DNA from: Rhodospirillum sp.
Lineage (GTDB): Bacteria; Pseudomonadota; Alphaproteobacteria; Dongiales; Dongiaceae
Direction: 5' to 3'
Length of the DNA stretch: 64,000 nucleotides
NCBI GenBank assembly: GCA_013822765.1
Contig: PNKY01000003.1
Location: 310,001-374,000, forward strand
In this document: in pieces, positions 22,272 through 31,242 of the stretch
Position numbering within the stretch: the stretch's first letter is position 1
How the letters are laid out: every line of letters starts with the position of its first letter
Translations under genes and position numbers: made by a program
The notes under the pieces: generated by a model
The model's database searches: none
The model's input: only the letters and a program-made list of their open reading frames with translations
What the model was told of the DNA's origin: nothing

Positions 22272-22403
22272 GCCGCTGCGCCGAAATCAGTCATCAACAG
22301 TTTGGCGGCCACCATACAAGCGGATTGGAACGGCTGGTGCGCAGCTATCGTGTGAGTGGAAATTCCGATTGCCGGGGAGGTCGGAATCGAGGGTAAGGCA
22401 TCC

Positions 22404-23486
22404 ATGACTGCCGTCTCGCCCAACGCGCCGCTGTTGCGGCGGCGGCCGGCGCGCCTGCTCGATGCCGGCGATACCGCACCCGTTGTTCATGCGCCCGATC
22501 ACACCGGAGCTCACGCCTCTACCGGGGCCGACCGGCTGGCCGGCAAGCCGATCCTGCTGTTGTTCTGTCCCGTGCTGGACGAGCCGAGCCTGATTGCCTT
22601 CCGCGCTTGCGCAGCGGAGCTGGCGGCAGCGCAAGCGGCTCTGTTCGCGATCAGCCGGCAGGGCATCGAGGCGAACGCAGCGGTGCATGACCGCCTCTCG
22701 CTGCCCTTCGCGATCCTCGCCGACACCCGCGCCGACATCTTCAAAGGCTACGGCGTCGATCCCTTCCCGGTCGACCCGTCCATCGTTCTGTTCATGCTCG
22801 ATCCCGGCCATCGCGTGGCGCGCGTGCTGGAGCGGATGGAGCCGGCGGCGATGGCGGCGGAGGCGCTGGCGGAGCTGCGCCGGCTCGGCGCCGCCCGGAC
22901 TGCCGTGAGGCTTCAAGCGCATCCGCCGGTCCTGGTCCTGCCGCGCATGCTGAGCCTCGAGGATTGCGCGTTCCTGGCCGCGGTCTGGCGCCGCGACGTG
23001 CCGGAATACCCGACCGACGGCTTCACCAACCCCGGCACGAAGCAGGAGACCGGCGACTTCAAGGTGGTGCATGACGGCAGCTACGGCCGCGCGGTCGAAT
23101 ACATCGTGCAGGACGAAGCGCTGCAGCGCTTCATCGACGGCCGCCTGCGCCGGCGCCTGCTGCCGGAGATCAGGAAGGCGTTCCAGGCGACCGGCCTGCA
23201 GCGCGAAGGCTACCGCATCGCCGGCTACGAGGCGCGCGCCGGCGGCCGCCTCAACCCGCACCGCGACAACTCGACCCCGACCAACGCCAACCGTCGCTTC
23301 ACAATGACGATCAATTTGAATGCCGGCGACTACGCCGGCGGCGAACTGCGCTTCCGCGAATATGGCGAGCAGCTCTATGCGGTCGAATGCGGCACCGCGA
23401 TCGTGTGGTCGGCCAGCCTGCTGCACGAAGTGCTGCCGGTCACAAAGGGCCGGCGGCTGGTGCTCGGCGTACACATGTTCGCCTAG
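22404..23486 (+). CDS. Thioredoxin/peroxiredoxin-like domain fused to 2OG-Fe(II) oxygenase
   Basis: The N-terminal half (about residues 25-165) has a redoxin fold signature (GDTAPVVHAPDHTG, then KPILLLFCP), but the usual TPGC peroxidatic site reads DEPSL, so peroxidase activity is doubtful. The C-terminal half is a prolyl-4-hydroxylase-type dioxygenase with the iron ligands in PHRDN and LLHEV and the 2-oxoglutarate-binding Arg in KGRRLVL. Such proteins probably hydroxylate a protein or small molecule. I chose the ATG at 22404 (AAGG five bases upstream), giving 360 residues, over the GTG at 22356. The gene is convergent with the chorismate mutase gene, overlapping by four bases. Confidence 0.85.
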   Translation: MTAVSPNAPLLRRRPARLLDAGDTAPVVHAPDHTGAHASTGADRLAGKPILLLFCPVLDEPSLIAFRACAAELAAAQAALFAISRQGIEANAAVHDRLSLPFAILADTRADIFKGYGVDPFPVDPSIVLFMLDPGHRVARVLERMEPAAMAAEALAELRRLGAARTAVRLQAHPPVLVLPRMLSLEDCAFLAAVWRRDVPEYPTDGFTNPGTKQETGDFKVVHDGSYGRAVEYIVQDEALQRFIDGRLRRRLLPEIRKAFQATGLQREGYRIAGYEARAGGRLNPHRDNSTPTNANRRFTMTINLNAGDYAGGELRFREYGEQLYAVECGTAIVWSASLLHEVLPVTKGRRLVLGVHMFA

Positions 23487-23758
23487 CGGCTCAAGCGCCG
23501 GTCGAACGCCTCCTGTTCGTGCAGGATCGATGCTTCGATCAGGGATCGATAGGCGGCCGCGACGACGTTGCCGTCGGCGCCCAGACGGTGCGCCTCGGCC
23601 GTGACCCTGCCGAGTACATCCGCGATCCGTGCGTCGTCGCGCACCTGATCGCGGCTCACCTTGATGCGCGCCGCTTCGTCGATGTAGTGCAGCCTATCCG
23701 CCAGCAGCGCGACAATGGCGCGGTCGAGTGCGTCGATCTCGGCGCGCACCTCGGCCAT
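23483..23758 (-). CDS. Small AroQ-type chorismate mutase
   Basis: This 91-residue all-helical protein resembles stand-alone AroQ chorismate mutases, which convert chorismate to prephenate. VRAEIDALDRAIVALLADR gives the first helix with its active-site Arg residues, followed by an ARIKV segment with the expected Lys. The C-terminal helix reads LIEASILHEQ, less standard than the Ser/Gln pair of E. coli. I use the ATG at 23758, 13 bases after the tyrA stop; the longer frame overlaps tyrA. It is the last gene of the aromatic amino-acid cluster, whose first gene encodes another chorismate mutase. Confidence 0.82.
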   Translation of the reverse strand: MAEVRAEIDALDRAIVALLADRLHYIDEAARIKVSRDQVRDDARIADVLGRVTAEAHRLGADGNVVAAAYRSLIEASILHEQEAFDRRLSR

Positions 23759-23771
23759 GCTCTCGCAGTGT

Positions 23772-24656
23772 TTACGCCTGCTTGGCATCGATGATCGAGC
23801 GGCGGACGGCGCGGGTGCGGGTGAACCAGTCTTCGAGCTTTTCGCCTTCGCCCCAGCGTATGGCGCGCTGCAAAGCGGTCAGGTCCTCGCTGAATCGGCC
23901 GAGCATCTCCAGCACCGCCTCACGGTTGTTGAGGAAGATGTCGCGCCACATGATCGGGTTCGATGCGGCGATGCGGGTGAAGTCGCGGAAACCGGAGGCG
24001 GAGAACTTGATGACCTCCCGCTGGGTGTGCTCCTCGAGCCCGGTCGCGGTGCCGACGATGGTGTAGGCGATGAGATGCGGCAGGTGCGAGGTGATGGCCA
24101 GCACCTGGTCGTGATGCACCGGCTCCATGGTCTCGACCATCGCGCCCATCCTGCTCCAGAACTGCGCGAGCTTGCCGGCCGCCGCTTCGTCCCAGCCGGG
24201 CAGTGGCGTCAGGATGGTCCAGCGGCCATCGAACAATTCGGCGAAACCGGCCGCCGGCCCGGAATGTTCGGTGCCGGCGATCGGATGGCCGGGGATGAAA
24301 TGCACGTGGTCCGGCACCAGCGGGCCGAGGTCGCGCAGCACCGCCTGCTTCACCGATCCAACGTCGGAGAGGATGCTGCCCGACTTCAAGTTCGGCGCGA
24401 TGGCTTGCCCCACCTCGGCATAGGCGCCGATCGGCACGCAGACCAGCGTGAGGTCGGCGTCCTTGGCGGCTTCGCCCGGGTCGGCATGAATGGATTCGCC
24501 GAGATTCAGCTCGGCCGCGATCCTGCGCGCTTCCTCCGAAGAATCGGCGATGGAAATGTGCTTCGCCAGCTTGTGCTTGCGTGCGGCGCGGGCGATCGAC
24601 GAGCCGATCAGGCCGACGCCGATGATCGCGACCTTGTCGAACAACACTTCGCTCAT
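23772..24656 (-). CDS. tyrA: Prephenate/arogenate dehydrogenase (TyrA/TyrC)
   Basis: This 294-residue NAD(P)-dependent enzyme makes 4-hydroxyphenylpyruvate or tyrosine from prephenate or arogenate. The Rossmann motif VAIIGVGLIGSS lies at about residues 9-20, and the active-site GHPIAGTEHSG segment follows at mid-protein, then the helical dimerisation domain. The start ATG at 24656 overlaps the hisC stop (ATGA), indicating coupling. The longer frame to 25058 is within hisC and is rejected. The HisC-type aminotransferase next door suggests broad-specificity transamination feeds or follows this step. Confidence 0.93.
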   Translation of the reverse strand: MSEVLFDKVAIIGVGLIGSSIARAARKHKLAKHISIADSSEEARRIAAELNLGESIHADPGEAAKDADLTLVCVPIGAYAEVGQAIAPNLKSGSILSDVGSVKQAVLRDLGPLVPDHVHFIPGHPIAGTEHSGPAAGFAELFDGRWTILTPLPGWDEAAAGKLAQFWSRMGAMVETMEPVHHDQVLAITSHLPHLIAYTIVGTATGLEEHTQREVIKFSASGFRDFTRIAASNPIMWRDIFLNNREAVLEMLGRFSEDLTALQRAIRWGEGEKLEDWFTRTRAVRRSIIDAKQA

Positions 24657-25753
24657 TGCGTCGCCGCTCCCTTCACGAAGGCGTCGAGCGCGTCGGCGCA
24701 GGCCTTGACCGCTGCTTCGTCCGCGATGGTGACGCGCAGGCAATCGGGCAGGCCATAGGCCGCCACCCGGCGCGGCAGGATGCGGCGGTCGTTCAGGAAT
24801 TTCAGCGCGGTCTCGGCATTGAGCTTGGGGTCGCTCGGGAACTTCACCAGCACGAAGTTGGCGACGCTGGGATAGGGATGCAGCCCGAGCGCGCGCATGC
24901 GCTGCGCGAACCACGGCAACCAGCGGTCGTTGTGCGCCTTGGCCTTGCCCAGATGCTCGCGGTCGGCCAGCGCGGTGACGCCGGCGGCCTGCGCCGGCGC
25001 TGGCACGTTGAAGGGGCCGCGGATGCGGTTCAGCACGTCGGCCACCGCCGGCGGGCAATAGGCCCAGCCGAGGCGCAGCGCCGCCAGGCCGAAGATCTTG
25101 GAAAAGGTGCGGGTCATCACGACGTTGTCGTGCGCCTTCACCATGTCGAGGCCGGATTCATAGTCGGGCAGATCGACATACTCGGCATAGGCCGCGTCGA
25201 CCACCAGCAGCACGTTGCTGGGCAAGCCGGCGCGCAGGCGCTTCAGCTCGGCGCTCGACACGTAGCTGCCGGTCGGGTTGTTGGGATTGGCGACGAAACA
25301 GATGCGCGTGCGTGGCGTCACCGCCTTCAGCAGCGCGTCGACATCGGTGCGCAGGTCGGTTTCCGGCGCGGCGACCGGCGTCGCGCCCACCGCCTTGGCC
25401 GCGATCGGGTACACCAGAAAGCCGTGCTGGGTGTAGAGTACCTCGTCACCCGGACCGGCATAGGCGCGCACCAGCAATTGCAGGACGTCGTCGGAGCCGG
25501 CGCCACAGACGATCTGGTCGGGCTCGATGCCGTAGGTGCGGCCGAGCCCGGCGCGCAGCGACTTCGAGGCGCCGTCGGGATAGCGATGCAACTCGGCCGA
25601 CAGCGCGCGATAGGCCTCGATCGCCTTCGGGCTCGGGCCCAGTGCGCTCTCGTTGGAGGCCATGCGATAGACCGGCCCCTCGCCCGGCAGCGAATGATCG
25701 CCCGGCACATAGGCGGCGATATCCAGGATCCCGGGACGCACCTTGAGCGACAT
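24653..25753 (-). CDS. hisC: Histidinol-phosphate / aromatic aminotransferase
   Basis: This fold-type I PLP aminotransferase of 366 residues can act on histidinol-phosphate and, in such clusters, often on aromatic 2-oxo acids. Visible motifs are ASNESALGPSP near the start, FVANPNNPTGSY, DAAYAEY and the PLP lysine in TFSKIFGLAALRLGW. I chose the ATG at 25753 (AAGG nine bases upstream); a TTG three codons earlier is the alternative. Placement between a chorismate mutase and tyrA points to phenylalanine/tyrosine biosynthesis as well as histidine. Confidence 0.93.
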   Translation of the reverse strand: MSLKVRPGILDIAAYVPGDHSLPGEGPVYRMASNESALGPSPKAIEAYRALSAELHRYPDGASKSLRAGLGRTYGIEPDQIVCGAGSDDVLQLLVRAYAGPGDEVLYTQHGFLVYPIAAKAVGATPVAAPETDLRTDVDALLKAVTPRTRICFVANPNNPTGSYVSSAELKRLRAGLPSNVLLVVDAAYAEYVDLPDYESGLDMVKAHDNVVMTRTFSKIFGLAALRLGWAYCPPAVADVLNRIRGPFNVPAPAQAAGVTALADREHLGKAKAHNDRWLPWFAQRMRALGLHPYPSVANFVLVKFPSDPKLNAETALKFLNDRRILPRRVAAYGLPDCLRVTIADEAAVKACADALDAFVKGAATQ

Positions 25754-25774
25754 GTCGTTCAACCTTGAAACTCC

Positions 25775-26665
25775 TCAGTGACTCGAATCGTTGGCGAGCG
25801 CGGCCGCCGGCAGCGGCACCGCATAGCTGCCGAGCACTCGCGCCTCCGCACCCAGCGCTTCGCCAAGCGCGGCAATTGCGCCTTCAACCTCGCTCGCAAA
25901 ACCCGCCACATCCAGCAGCCACTCGCGGCTCTTGCTGGTGCGGTCGAGGCAGAGGTGCGCATCGGGCTGCAGCGCCTTGGCGGCGGCCAGGATGGCGCGG
26001 CGCGAGCGCGGCTTGTTCAAGCTCAGCACAACCCAGCTCCTGTCATCGCCAGTCGGCTCGTTGGGCGCGCGGCCGATCACCATCGCCTCTGCCTTGGCAT
26101 CACGGACATTGCCGATATCACCGAACGGCAGGCGGCCCATGACATGCGGAACGCTTTCGTCCTTGGCCAACAGCTGCGGCCACCAGGGGCTGCGCTCGCC
26201 CAGCCTAGGCATGGGCAGGATGCCGACCGTCGCCTTGCCGCGCGCGACCGCGTTCAGCACGTCGCCGCTGCCGGCCACCGGCGTGATGCGCACCCGGCTG
26301 CCGTAATGATCGCGCGCCAGGTCCCACAAAGCGGTGTCGCCCTTGGGCGCCTGAACCGCGACCACAAAAGGCCCCTCGACCTGCAGCAGGGCGGAGATCA
26401 TCTCCCGCCACATGCGCACGATCACCGCCTTGGGCAGCTTGCCCTGGTGGCGCCCCACCAGCCGGCGCAGGATCAGCGCCTCGCGGGCCGGGCGGATGAA
26501 CTTGGACCCGTCGGCCGGCGTGCCGCCCAGCGGCTGCACGCGCGCCTTCACCTCGCCCACCTGGACGGCAAGGTCGGTGCGCCGCATCAACAGGTCGTGC
26601 AGCCGGCTGTCGACCGCGTCGATCTCGGCGCGCAGGGCCGCAAGCTGCTTGTCAGGGCCGGTCAT
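25775..26665 (-). CDS. Chorismate mutase with C-terminal extension (alphaproteobacterial type)
   Basis: The first 95 or so residues form an AroQ chorismate mutase: LRAEIDAVDSRLHDLLMRR, a Lys in GEVKARV, the REALILRRL helix and the closing helix MWREMISALLQVE with the active-site Ser/Gln positions. The remaining 200 residues look like an alpha/beta ligand-binding region reminiscent of a prephenate dehydratase or periplasmic-binding fold, but I see no dehydratase TRF motif, so dehydratase activity is unlikely. It may be an allosteric domain. The gene starts the cluster that continues with hisC (21 bases later), tyrA and a second small mutase. Confidence 0.85.
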   Translation of the reverse strand: MTGPDKQLAALRAEIDAVDSRLHDLLMRRTDLAVQVGEVKARVQPLGGTPADGSKFIRPAREALILRRLVGRHQGKLPKAVIVRMWREMISALLQVEGPFVVAVQAPKGDTALWDLARDHYGSRVRITPVAGSGDVLNAVARGKATVGILPMPRLGERSPWWPQLLAKDESVPHVMGRLPFGDIGNVRDAKAEAMVIGRAPNEPTGDDRSWVVLSLNKPRSRRAILAAAKALQPDAHLCLDRTSKSREWLLDVAGFASEVEGAIAALGEALGAEARVLGSYAVPLPAAALANDSSH

Positions 26666-26810
26666 AGGCTCAAGGTCCGGGGTGGAAGGCGCTCAGTGAT
26701 AGTCCGGGGAGGGCCCAAAAGCAAAGGGGCCAAATGCCCGCACTCCAGCCAAGGGCAAAGAAATCTCGCCATCCTGGTCGCCAAGGGTTGTTCCTGCTGC
26801 GGCGGCAGGA

Positions 26811-27557
26811 CTAGAGCGGTTCCATCTCGCGCGTCGCCGGCGCCGGAATCCCCATCGGCGCGCTGAAGCGCACTCGGCGCTTCACCGCCTTGGTGGGCGC
26901 GGCGCCGTAGAGCTGCTTCATGGCCTCGATCACGATGACGCCGGCGAAGGTCGAGAACCAGCGGCGGCCGATGCGCTCCCAGCCCGGCGCGGCCTTGAGC
27001 CAGGCGCGCCAGGAGAACGGCATGAACAGCAGCGCGCGCTCCGACTGCAATGGCGTGAAGCCGTTCAGGCGCAAGAGGCGCGTCGCTTGCGCCTGGGTGA
27101 AAGGCTGGCCGTGGCCGAACGGCGTGCGCTCGAGGTGCGACCAGTAGCTGCGCCGGTTCGGCACCACCACCATCAGCCGGCCGCCGCCTGCCAGCACGCG
27201 CCAGCATTCCTTCAGCATGTCGCCGGGGTGCTCGCTCGATTCCAGCGCATGGACCAGCAGGATGCGGTCGATGGAATTGTCCTGGAACGGCAGTTCGGTC
27301 TCGTCGGAGAGGACGGTCATGCCCGCGCCGTCGCGCGGCCAGGGCATCACGCCCTGCGCCGCCGGCATGATGGCGCCGATCCGCTCAGCCTCCCCCAGGA
27401 ACTGGCGCAGGTAGGGTATCGCATAGCCGATGCCGAGCAGGCGCTGGGCGGTCAAGTCCGGCCACAGGCTGCGGATGCGCAGGCGCAGCAGGTGCCGGGC
27501 GGTATGGCCGATTTCCCGGTCATAGAAATGCTTGAGGTCGCCGACGTCCTGCCACAT
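26811..27557 (-). CDS. Class I SAM-dependent methyltransferase
   Basis: This 248-residue protein has a methyltransferase type 11 core. The SAM-binding region around LLGIGYAIPYLRQFL has a modified glycine motif (GIGYAIP rather than GxGxG). The later ELPFQDNSIDRILLVHALE and ECWRVLAGGGRLMVVVPNR segments are standard motifs IV-V. The substrate is unknown. It is divergent from gloB across about 80 bases, and a 145-base gap separates it from the chorismate mutase gene. Confidence 0.85.
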   Translation of the reverse strand: MWQDVGDLKHFYDREIGHTARHLLRLRIRSLWPDLTAQRLLGIGYAIPYLRQFLGEAERIGAIMPAAQGVMPWPRDGAGMTVLSDETELPFQDNSIDRILLVHALESSEHPGDMLKECWRVLAGGGRLMVVVPNRRSYWSHLERTPFGHGQPFTQAQATRLLRLNGFTPLQSERALLFMPFSWRAWLKAAPGWERIGRRWFSTFAGVIVIEAMKQLYGAAPTKAVKRRVRFSAPMGIPAPATREMEPL

Positions 27558-27639
27558 CCGCCGCTATTTTTCCCGCTTTGAGGTGCGTTGATTATGCCAC
27601 ATCCCCTGCTATCGTGGGCCGGGAAATCTGGGAGCCAGC

Positions 27640-28416
27640 ATGTCGACCAAAGAGCTTGAGATCGCGGTCATTCCGCTGCTGAAGGATAATTACGGATACC
27701 TGGTCAACGATGCGGCGACCGGCAAAACCGCGGCGGTCGACCCGTCTATGGCGGCGCCCATGTTGGCGGCCGCCAAGGAGCGCGGCTGGCGCATCAGCCA
27801 TATCCTCAACACCCATCACCATTGGGATCACACCGACGGCAACCTCGGCATCAAGGAGGCGACCGGCGCGATCGTGGTCGGCCCGGCCTATGACCGCGAA
27901 CGCATACCCGGCATCGACCAGGCTGTGGACGAGCAGAGCGGCTTCAATTTCGCCGGCCATGAGGCCGACGTGCTGTTCATCCCCGGCCACACCCGCGGCC
28001 ACATCGCGTTCTATTTCGCCGGCAGCAAGGCGGTGTTCTGCGGCGACACCCTGTTCTCGATCGGCTGCGGGCGCACCTTCGAAGGCACCGCGCAGCAGAT
28101 GTGGAGCTCGCTCACCAAGTTGCGCGCGCTGCCGGACGATACCTGGATCTATTGCGGCCACGAATACACCGAGAGCAATTGCCGCTTCGCGCTCACGGTG
28201 GAGCCGGAGAACCGCGACCTGGTCGAATTCGCCGAAGCGGTCAAGCATGCGCGCGCGCAGGGCGACAAGACCATCCCGTCCAATCTCGGCATCGAGAAGT
28301 TCTGCAATCCCTTCCTGCGCTGCGACCAGCCGCGCCTGCTGGAGAAATTCGGCGGACCCAAGAAGGACCCCGCCACCGCGTTCGGCGCGATCCGCGCCGC
28401 CAAGGATAAATTCTAG
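27640..28416 (+). CDS. gloB: Hydroxyacylglutathione hydrolase (glyoxalase II)
   Basis: This 258-residue metallo-beta-lactamase-fold enzyme hydrolyses S-lactoylglutathione to lactate and glutathione, finishing methylglyoxal detoxification. The binuclear metal site is complete: THHHWDH at 58-64, a further His in GHTRGH, the bridging Asp in FCGDTLF and the His in YCGHEYT. The C-terminal HAGH domain, with glutathione contacts, is also present. The next gene is a glutathione S-transferase, so the pair forms a small glutathione-dependent unit. Confidence 0.96.
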   Translation: MSTKELEIAVIPLLKDNYGYLVNDAATGKTAAVDPSMAAPMLAAAKERGWRISHILNTHHHWDHTDGNLGIKEATGAIVVGPAYDRERIPGIDQAVDEQSGFNFAGHEADVLFIPGHTRGHIAFYFAGSKAVFCGDTLFSIGCGRTFEGTAQQMWSSLTKLRALPDDTWIYCGHEYTESNCRFALTVEPENRDLVEFAEAVKHARAQGDKTIPSNLGIEKFCNPFLRCDQPRLLEKFGGPKKDPATAFGAIRAAKDKF

Positions 28417-28447
28417 CTGCACCCACTCGCGACCAGGAGCCGACCCC

Positions 28448-29041
28448 ATGAAACTCCGCTATTCCACCACTTCGCCGTTCGTGCGCAAGGTGCACGTGCT
28501 GGCGATCGAAACCGGGCAGATCGACAAGATCGAGCTGGTGAAGACCAATACCGCCGATCCGAACAGCGACCACGGCAAAGACAATCCCTTGAACAAGGTG
28601 CCGGCGCTGGCGCTGGACGACGGGTCGAAGCTGTACGATTCGCGCGTCATCTGCGAGTATCTCGACGCGCAATCGGGCGGAAAGTTCTTCCCGCCGGCAG
28701 GTTCCGCGCGCTGGACCGCGCTGCGCCGGCAGGCGCTGGCCGACGGCATGATCGACGCCGCCATCCTGCGCATGATGGAAAGCCGCAAGCCGGAGAACCT
28801 GCGCTCCGCCGACTGGGACAAGAAGCAAAAGCTGAAGGTGACGCAGGGCCTAGCGGCGCTGGAAGCCGATCACCTCGGTCCGCAGCTCGACATCGGCACC
28901 ATGACGGTGTCGATTCTGCTCGAGTATCTCGACTTCCGCTTCAAGGCGGAGGACTGGCGGCCGGCGCATCCCAAGCTCGCCGCTTGGCACAAGACCTTCT
29001 GCGAGCGCGCCTCGTTCAAGAAGACGCTGCCGCACGACTAG
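28448..29041 (+). CDS. Glutathione S-transferase family protein
   Basis: This 197-residue protein has an N-terminal thioredoxin-fold domain (KLRYSTTSPFVRKVHVLA, NPLNKVPAL, then the glutathione-binding DSRVICEYLD) followed by an all-helical C-terminal domain. The active-site region reads TTSPFVRK, so Ser rather than Cys or Tyr probably activates glutathione. The start is the ATG at 28448 with AGGAG eight bases upstream, 31 bases after gloB. The 3' end overlaps the convergent EamA gene by 26 bases. Substrate unknown; a detoxification role beside GloB is likely. Confidence 0.88.
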   Translation: MKLRYSTTSPFVRKVHVLAIETGQIDKIELVKTNTADPNSDHGKDNPLNKVPALALDDGSKLYDSRVICEYLDAQSGGKFFPPAGSARWTALRRQALADGMIDAAILRMMESRKPENLRSADWDKKQKLKVTQGLAALEADHLGPQLDIGTMTVSILLEYLDFRFKAEDWRPAHPKLAAWHKTFCERASFKKTLPHD

Positions 29042-29960
29042 AAGCGCGACGGCTCCATAAGTCGCGCGAGGCGATCACGGCGCCGGCGATGATCATCAGG
29101 CAGGCGACGATGACGGTCATCGTCGCCTCCGCCTTGCCGGCGAGGATCAGCAGCACGGTCGAGAGCAAGGGCGAAGCGTAGGAGCAGGCGCCGAGCGCCT
29201 TGATGTCGCCGTGCTTCACGCCGTAGTCCCACACGAAGAAGGCGACGCCCACCGGCCCCAGGCCCAGCGCCACGATCGCGGCCCATTCCCAGGCATCGGC
29301 GGGCCACACTGTCGGCTCGCCCACCAGCACATGCGCAATGACGCCGAGCAAGGCGGTGGCGCCGCAGAAGGCGCCGACCAGGTCGGTCGGCGCGTGGCCG
29401 AAGCGGCGGCTCATCACCGAATAGATCGACCAAGTGACGGCGCAGCCGAGCGCCGCCAGATAGCCGACGATGTACTGCGCCTGGAACGCGACCGCACCAT
29501 CGGCCTTCTGCAGCACCAGCAGGATGGCGCCGCCAAGGCCGAGCGCGCCGCCCAGCAGGTGCGTCCAATGCAGCCGCTCACCCGGCAGCGAGGCCGACAG
29601 CAGCACGATCAGCAAGGGCCACAGGAAGCAGATTAGGCTCGCCTCGACCGGCGGCGCATGATCGAGCGCGGTGAAATAGAGCGCGTGATAGCCGAACAGC
29701 CCGGCGATGCCGAGCAGCCAGACCGCAGCCGGCTGCCGGAAGATGCGCCGGAACGCAGCCGCGTCGCGCCGCATCAGCCACGCCCAGCGCAGCAGCGAAA
29801 CAGCGAAGGCGATGCCGAAGGTGAGGCTGAGCAGCTGGAACGGCGGCACCTGGCCGGTCGCGGTGGTGAACAGGGCCAGCGTCGCCCACAGCAGGATGGC
29901 GATGAAGCCGATCAGCGTGGCGCGCAATCGTTGGCGTTCTGAATTGGTGGCCGTCGACAT
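29016..29960 (-). CDS. EamA/DMT-superfamily exporter
   Basis: This membrane protein of about 314 residues has ten hydrophobic helices in two EamA repeats. The overall pattern, including LFGYHALYFTALDHAPPVEASLI split over the fourth and fifth helices, resembles the YddG group of aromatic amino-acid exporters. I chose the ATG at 29960 over a GTG at 29978. The gene is convergent with the GST gene, overlapping it by 26 bases, and transport of aromatic amino acids is only a suggestion from similarity. Confidence 0.85.
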   Translation of the reverse strand: MSTATNSERQRLRATLIGFIAILLWATLALFTTATGQVPPFQLLSLTFGIAFAVSLLRWAWLMRRDAAAFRRIFRQPAAVWLLGIAGLFGYHALYFTALDHAPPVEASLICFLWPLLIVLLSASLPGERLHWTHLLGGALGLGGAILLVLQKADGAVAFQAQYIVGYLAALGCAVTWSIYSVMSRRFGHAPTDLVGAFCGATALLGVIAHVLVGEPTVWPADAWEWAAIVALGLGPVGVAFFVWDYGVKHGDIKALGACSYASPLLSTVLLILAGKAEATMTVIVACLMIIAGAVIASRDLWSRRASSRAAASS

Positions 29961-30007
29961 GGGCGGCGTGGGTCGCACGCCGCCGCCGGGCTGTCAAGCG
30001 AACCGCA

Positions 30008-30508
30008 TCACTTGCCGAAGTGGATGTAGGGCTGCAGGTACAGGATCAGCAGCCAGTTGGCGACCAGGATGATCGCCAGCATGAAGAACAACAGGATGTA
30101 GCGGTGCACGTTGGCTTCGCGCGGCGGCAGATAGGCGCGCACGTCGCGCAGCACGTTGGAGAAGCGCTCGGCGATCATGTTGAGCTTGCCGCGCTCGGCC
30201 TGCTGCCAGAACTGGAAGATCGCCAGCGAATAGATGCTGCCGCCGCTCACCACCATGGAAATGATGACGATGGCGGTGGTGAGGAAGCCGTAATGCGGTC
30301 CGAGTTCGCCCAGGATGCCGAGGGCCATGAAAATCGCCAGCGCACCGCCGGTGGTGGTCCACTGCTGCGACTTCGCGAAGCGCACGGAGTTCGCGCACTC
30401 GTTATAGATCATCAGCATTTCGGCATGGGTCTTCTCGTCGAGGTCGCTTGGCACGACCGCGATCGCTTCGCCCGATGCGGGCTCCTTCTCTTCCGGCGCC
30501 TTGGCCAT
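30008..30508 (-). CDS. Hypothetical three-helix membrane protein
   Basis: I do not recognise this 166-residue protein. It has a charged N-terminal segment of about 45 residues, then three hydrophobic helices: one at about 54-72, one at about 76-98, and a third near the C-terminus (about 138-158). Between the second and third helices lies a polar stretch of about 40 residues (KLNMIAERFSNVLRDVRAY) that should sit in the cytoplasm. The layout resembles small RipA-like or SLATT-like membrane proteins with a two-helix hairpin, but no functional motif is visible. The gene is divergent from the LysE gene across about 120 bases. Confidence 0.7.
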   Translation of the reverse strand: MAKAPEEKEPASGEAIAVVPSDLDEKTHAEMLMIYNECANSVRFAKSQQWTTTGGALAIFMALGILGELGPHYGFLTTAIVIISMVVSGGSIYSLAIFQFWQQAERGKLNMIAERFSNVLRDVRAYLPPREANVHRYILLFFMLAIILVANWLLILYLQPYIHFGK

Positions 30509-30629
30509 CCTGATCTCCTTCGGCTGCCATCGTTGACAGGTTCGGTTAAATTTGACTTAAAGCACTGCGAAATCAGTGAATTTAGTCTTGGTCCGGCGAC
30601 CTTTTCCGACCCGATAAGCGAGGAATTCC

Positions 30630-31241
30630 ATGGCTCTAAGTGCGATCCTGCTGTTCGCCGCCGTCCTGGCCGTCGCGGTCGCGACGCCGGGCCCGACCGT
30701 TGCCGTCCTGATCGCCCGGGTCCTCACCCTGGGGCCGGCGCGCAACATCGGGTTTGCGGTCGGCTTGGTTCTGGGGGACATCGTGTGGCTGGCGACAGCA
30801 GTGTTCGGCCTCGCCGCCGTGGCTGAACAGGCGCACGGAGTGATGGTGGCGCTGAAGTATCTCGGCGCCGCCTACCTGGTTTATCTCGCGTACCGGATGT
30901 GGACCGCGCCGGCCGCCGATCCGATGCAGCCGCCGCCGCGCAGGCCGCCTCTGGGCTCGGTGTTGGGGGGCCTTGCCATGGCGATCAGCAATCCCAAGAC
31001 CATGCTGTTCTATCTGGCGCTGCTGCCCAACCTGGTGCCGCTCGCCGGCATCAGCCTCGCGACCTTTGCCGAGCTGGTGGCGCTCCTGACTGTCGTGTAT
31101 TCCGCCGTGCTCGCGGCCTACATGATCAGCGCCTCGTACGCCCGCCGCCTGATCACCTCGCCGCGCACGGTGCGCTACGCCAATCGCGGCAGCGCTGCGG
31201 TGATGGCCGGCACGGCCGCGATCGTCGCAAGCCGCTCGTAG
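30630..31241 (+). CDS. LysE/RhtB-family amino-acid exporter
   Basis: This 203-residue protein has five to six hydrophobic helices with the family opening FAAVLAVAVATPGPTVAVL, where TPGP is the hallmark loop, and the mid-protein AISNPKTMLFYLALLP segment. Members export homoserine, threonine, lysine or similar amino acids; the substrate is not predictable. The stop is one base before that of the convergent DoxX-like gene. Confidence 0.9.
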   Translation: MALSAILLFAAVLAVAVATPGPTVAVLIARVLTLGPARNIGFAVGLVLGDIVWLATAVFGLAAVAEQAHGVMVALKYLGAAYLVYLAYRMWTAPAADPMQPPPRRPPLGSVLGGLAMAISNPKTMLFYLALLPNLVPLAGISLATFAELVALLTVVYSAVLAAYMISASYARRLITSPRTVRYANRGSAAVMAGTAAIVASRS

Positions 31242-31242
31242 T

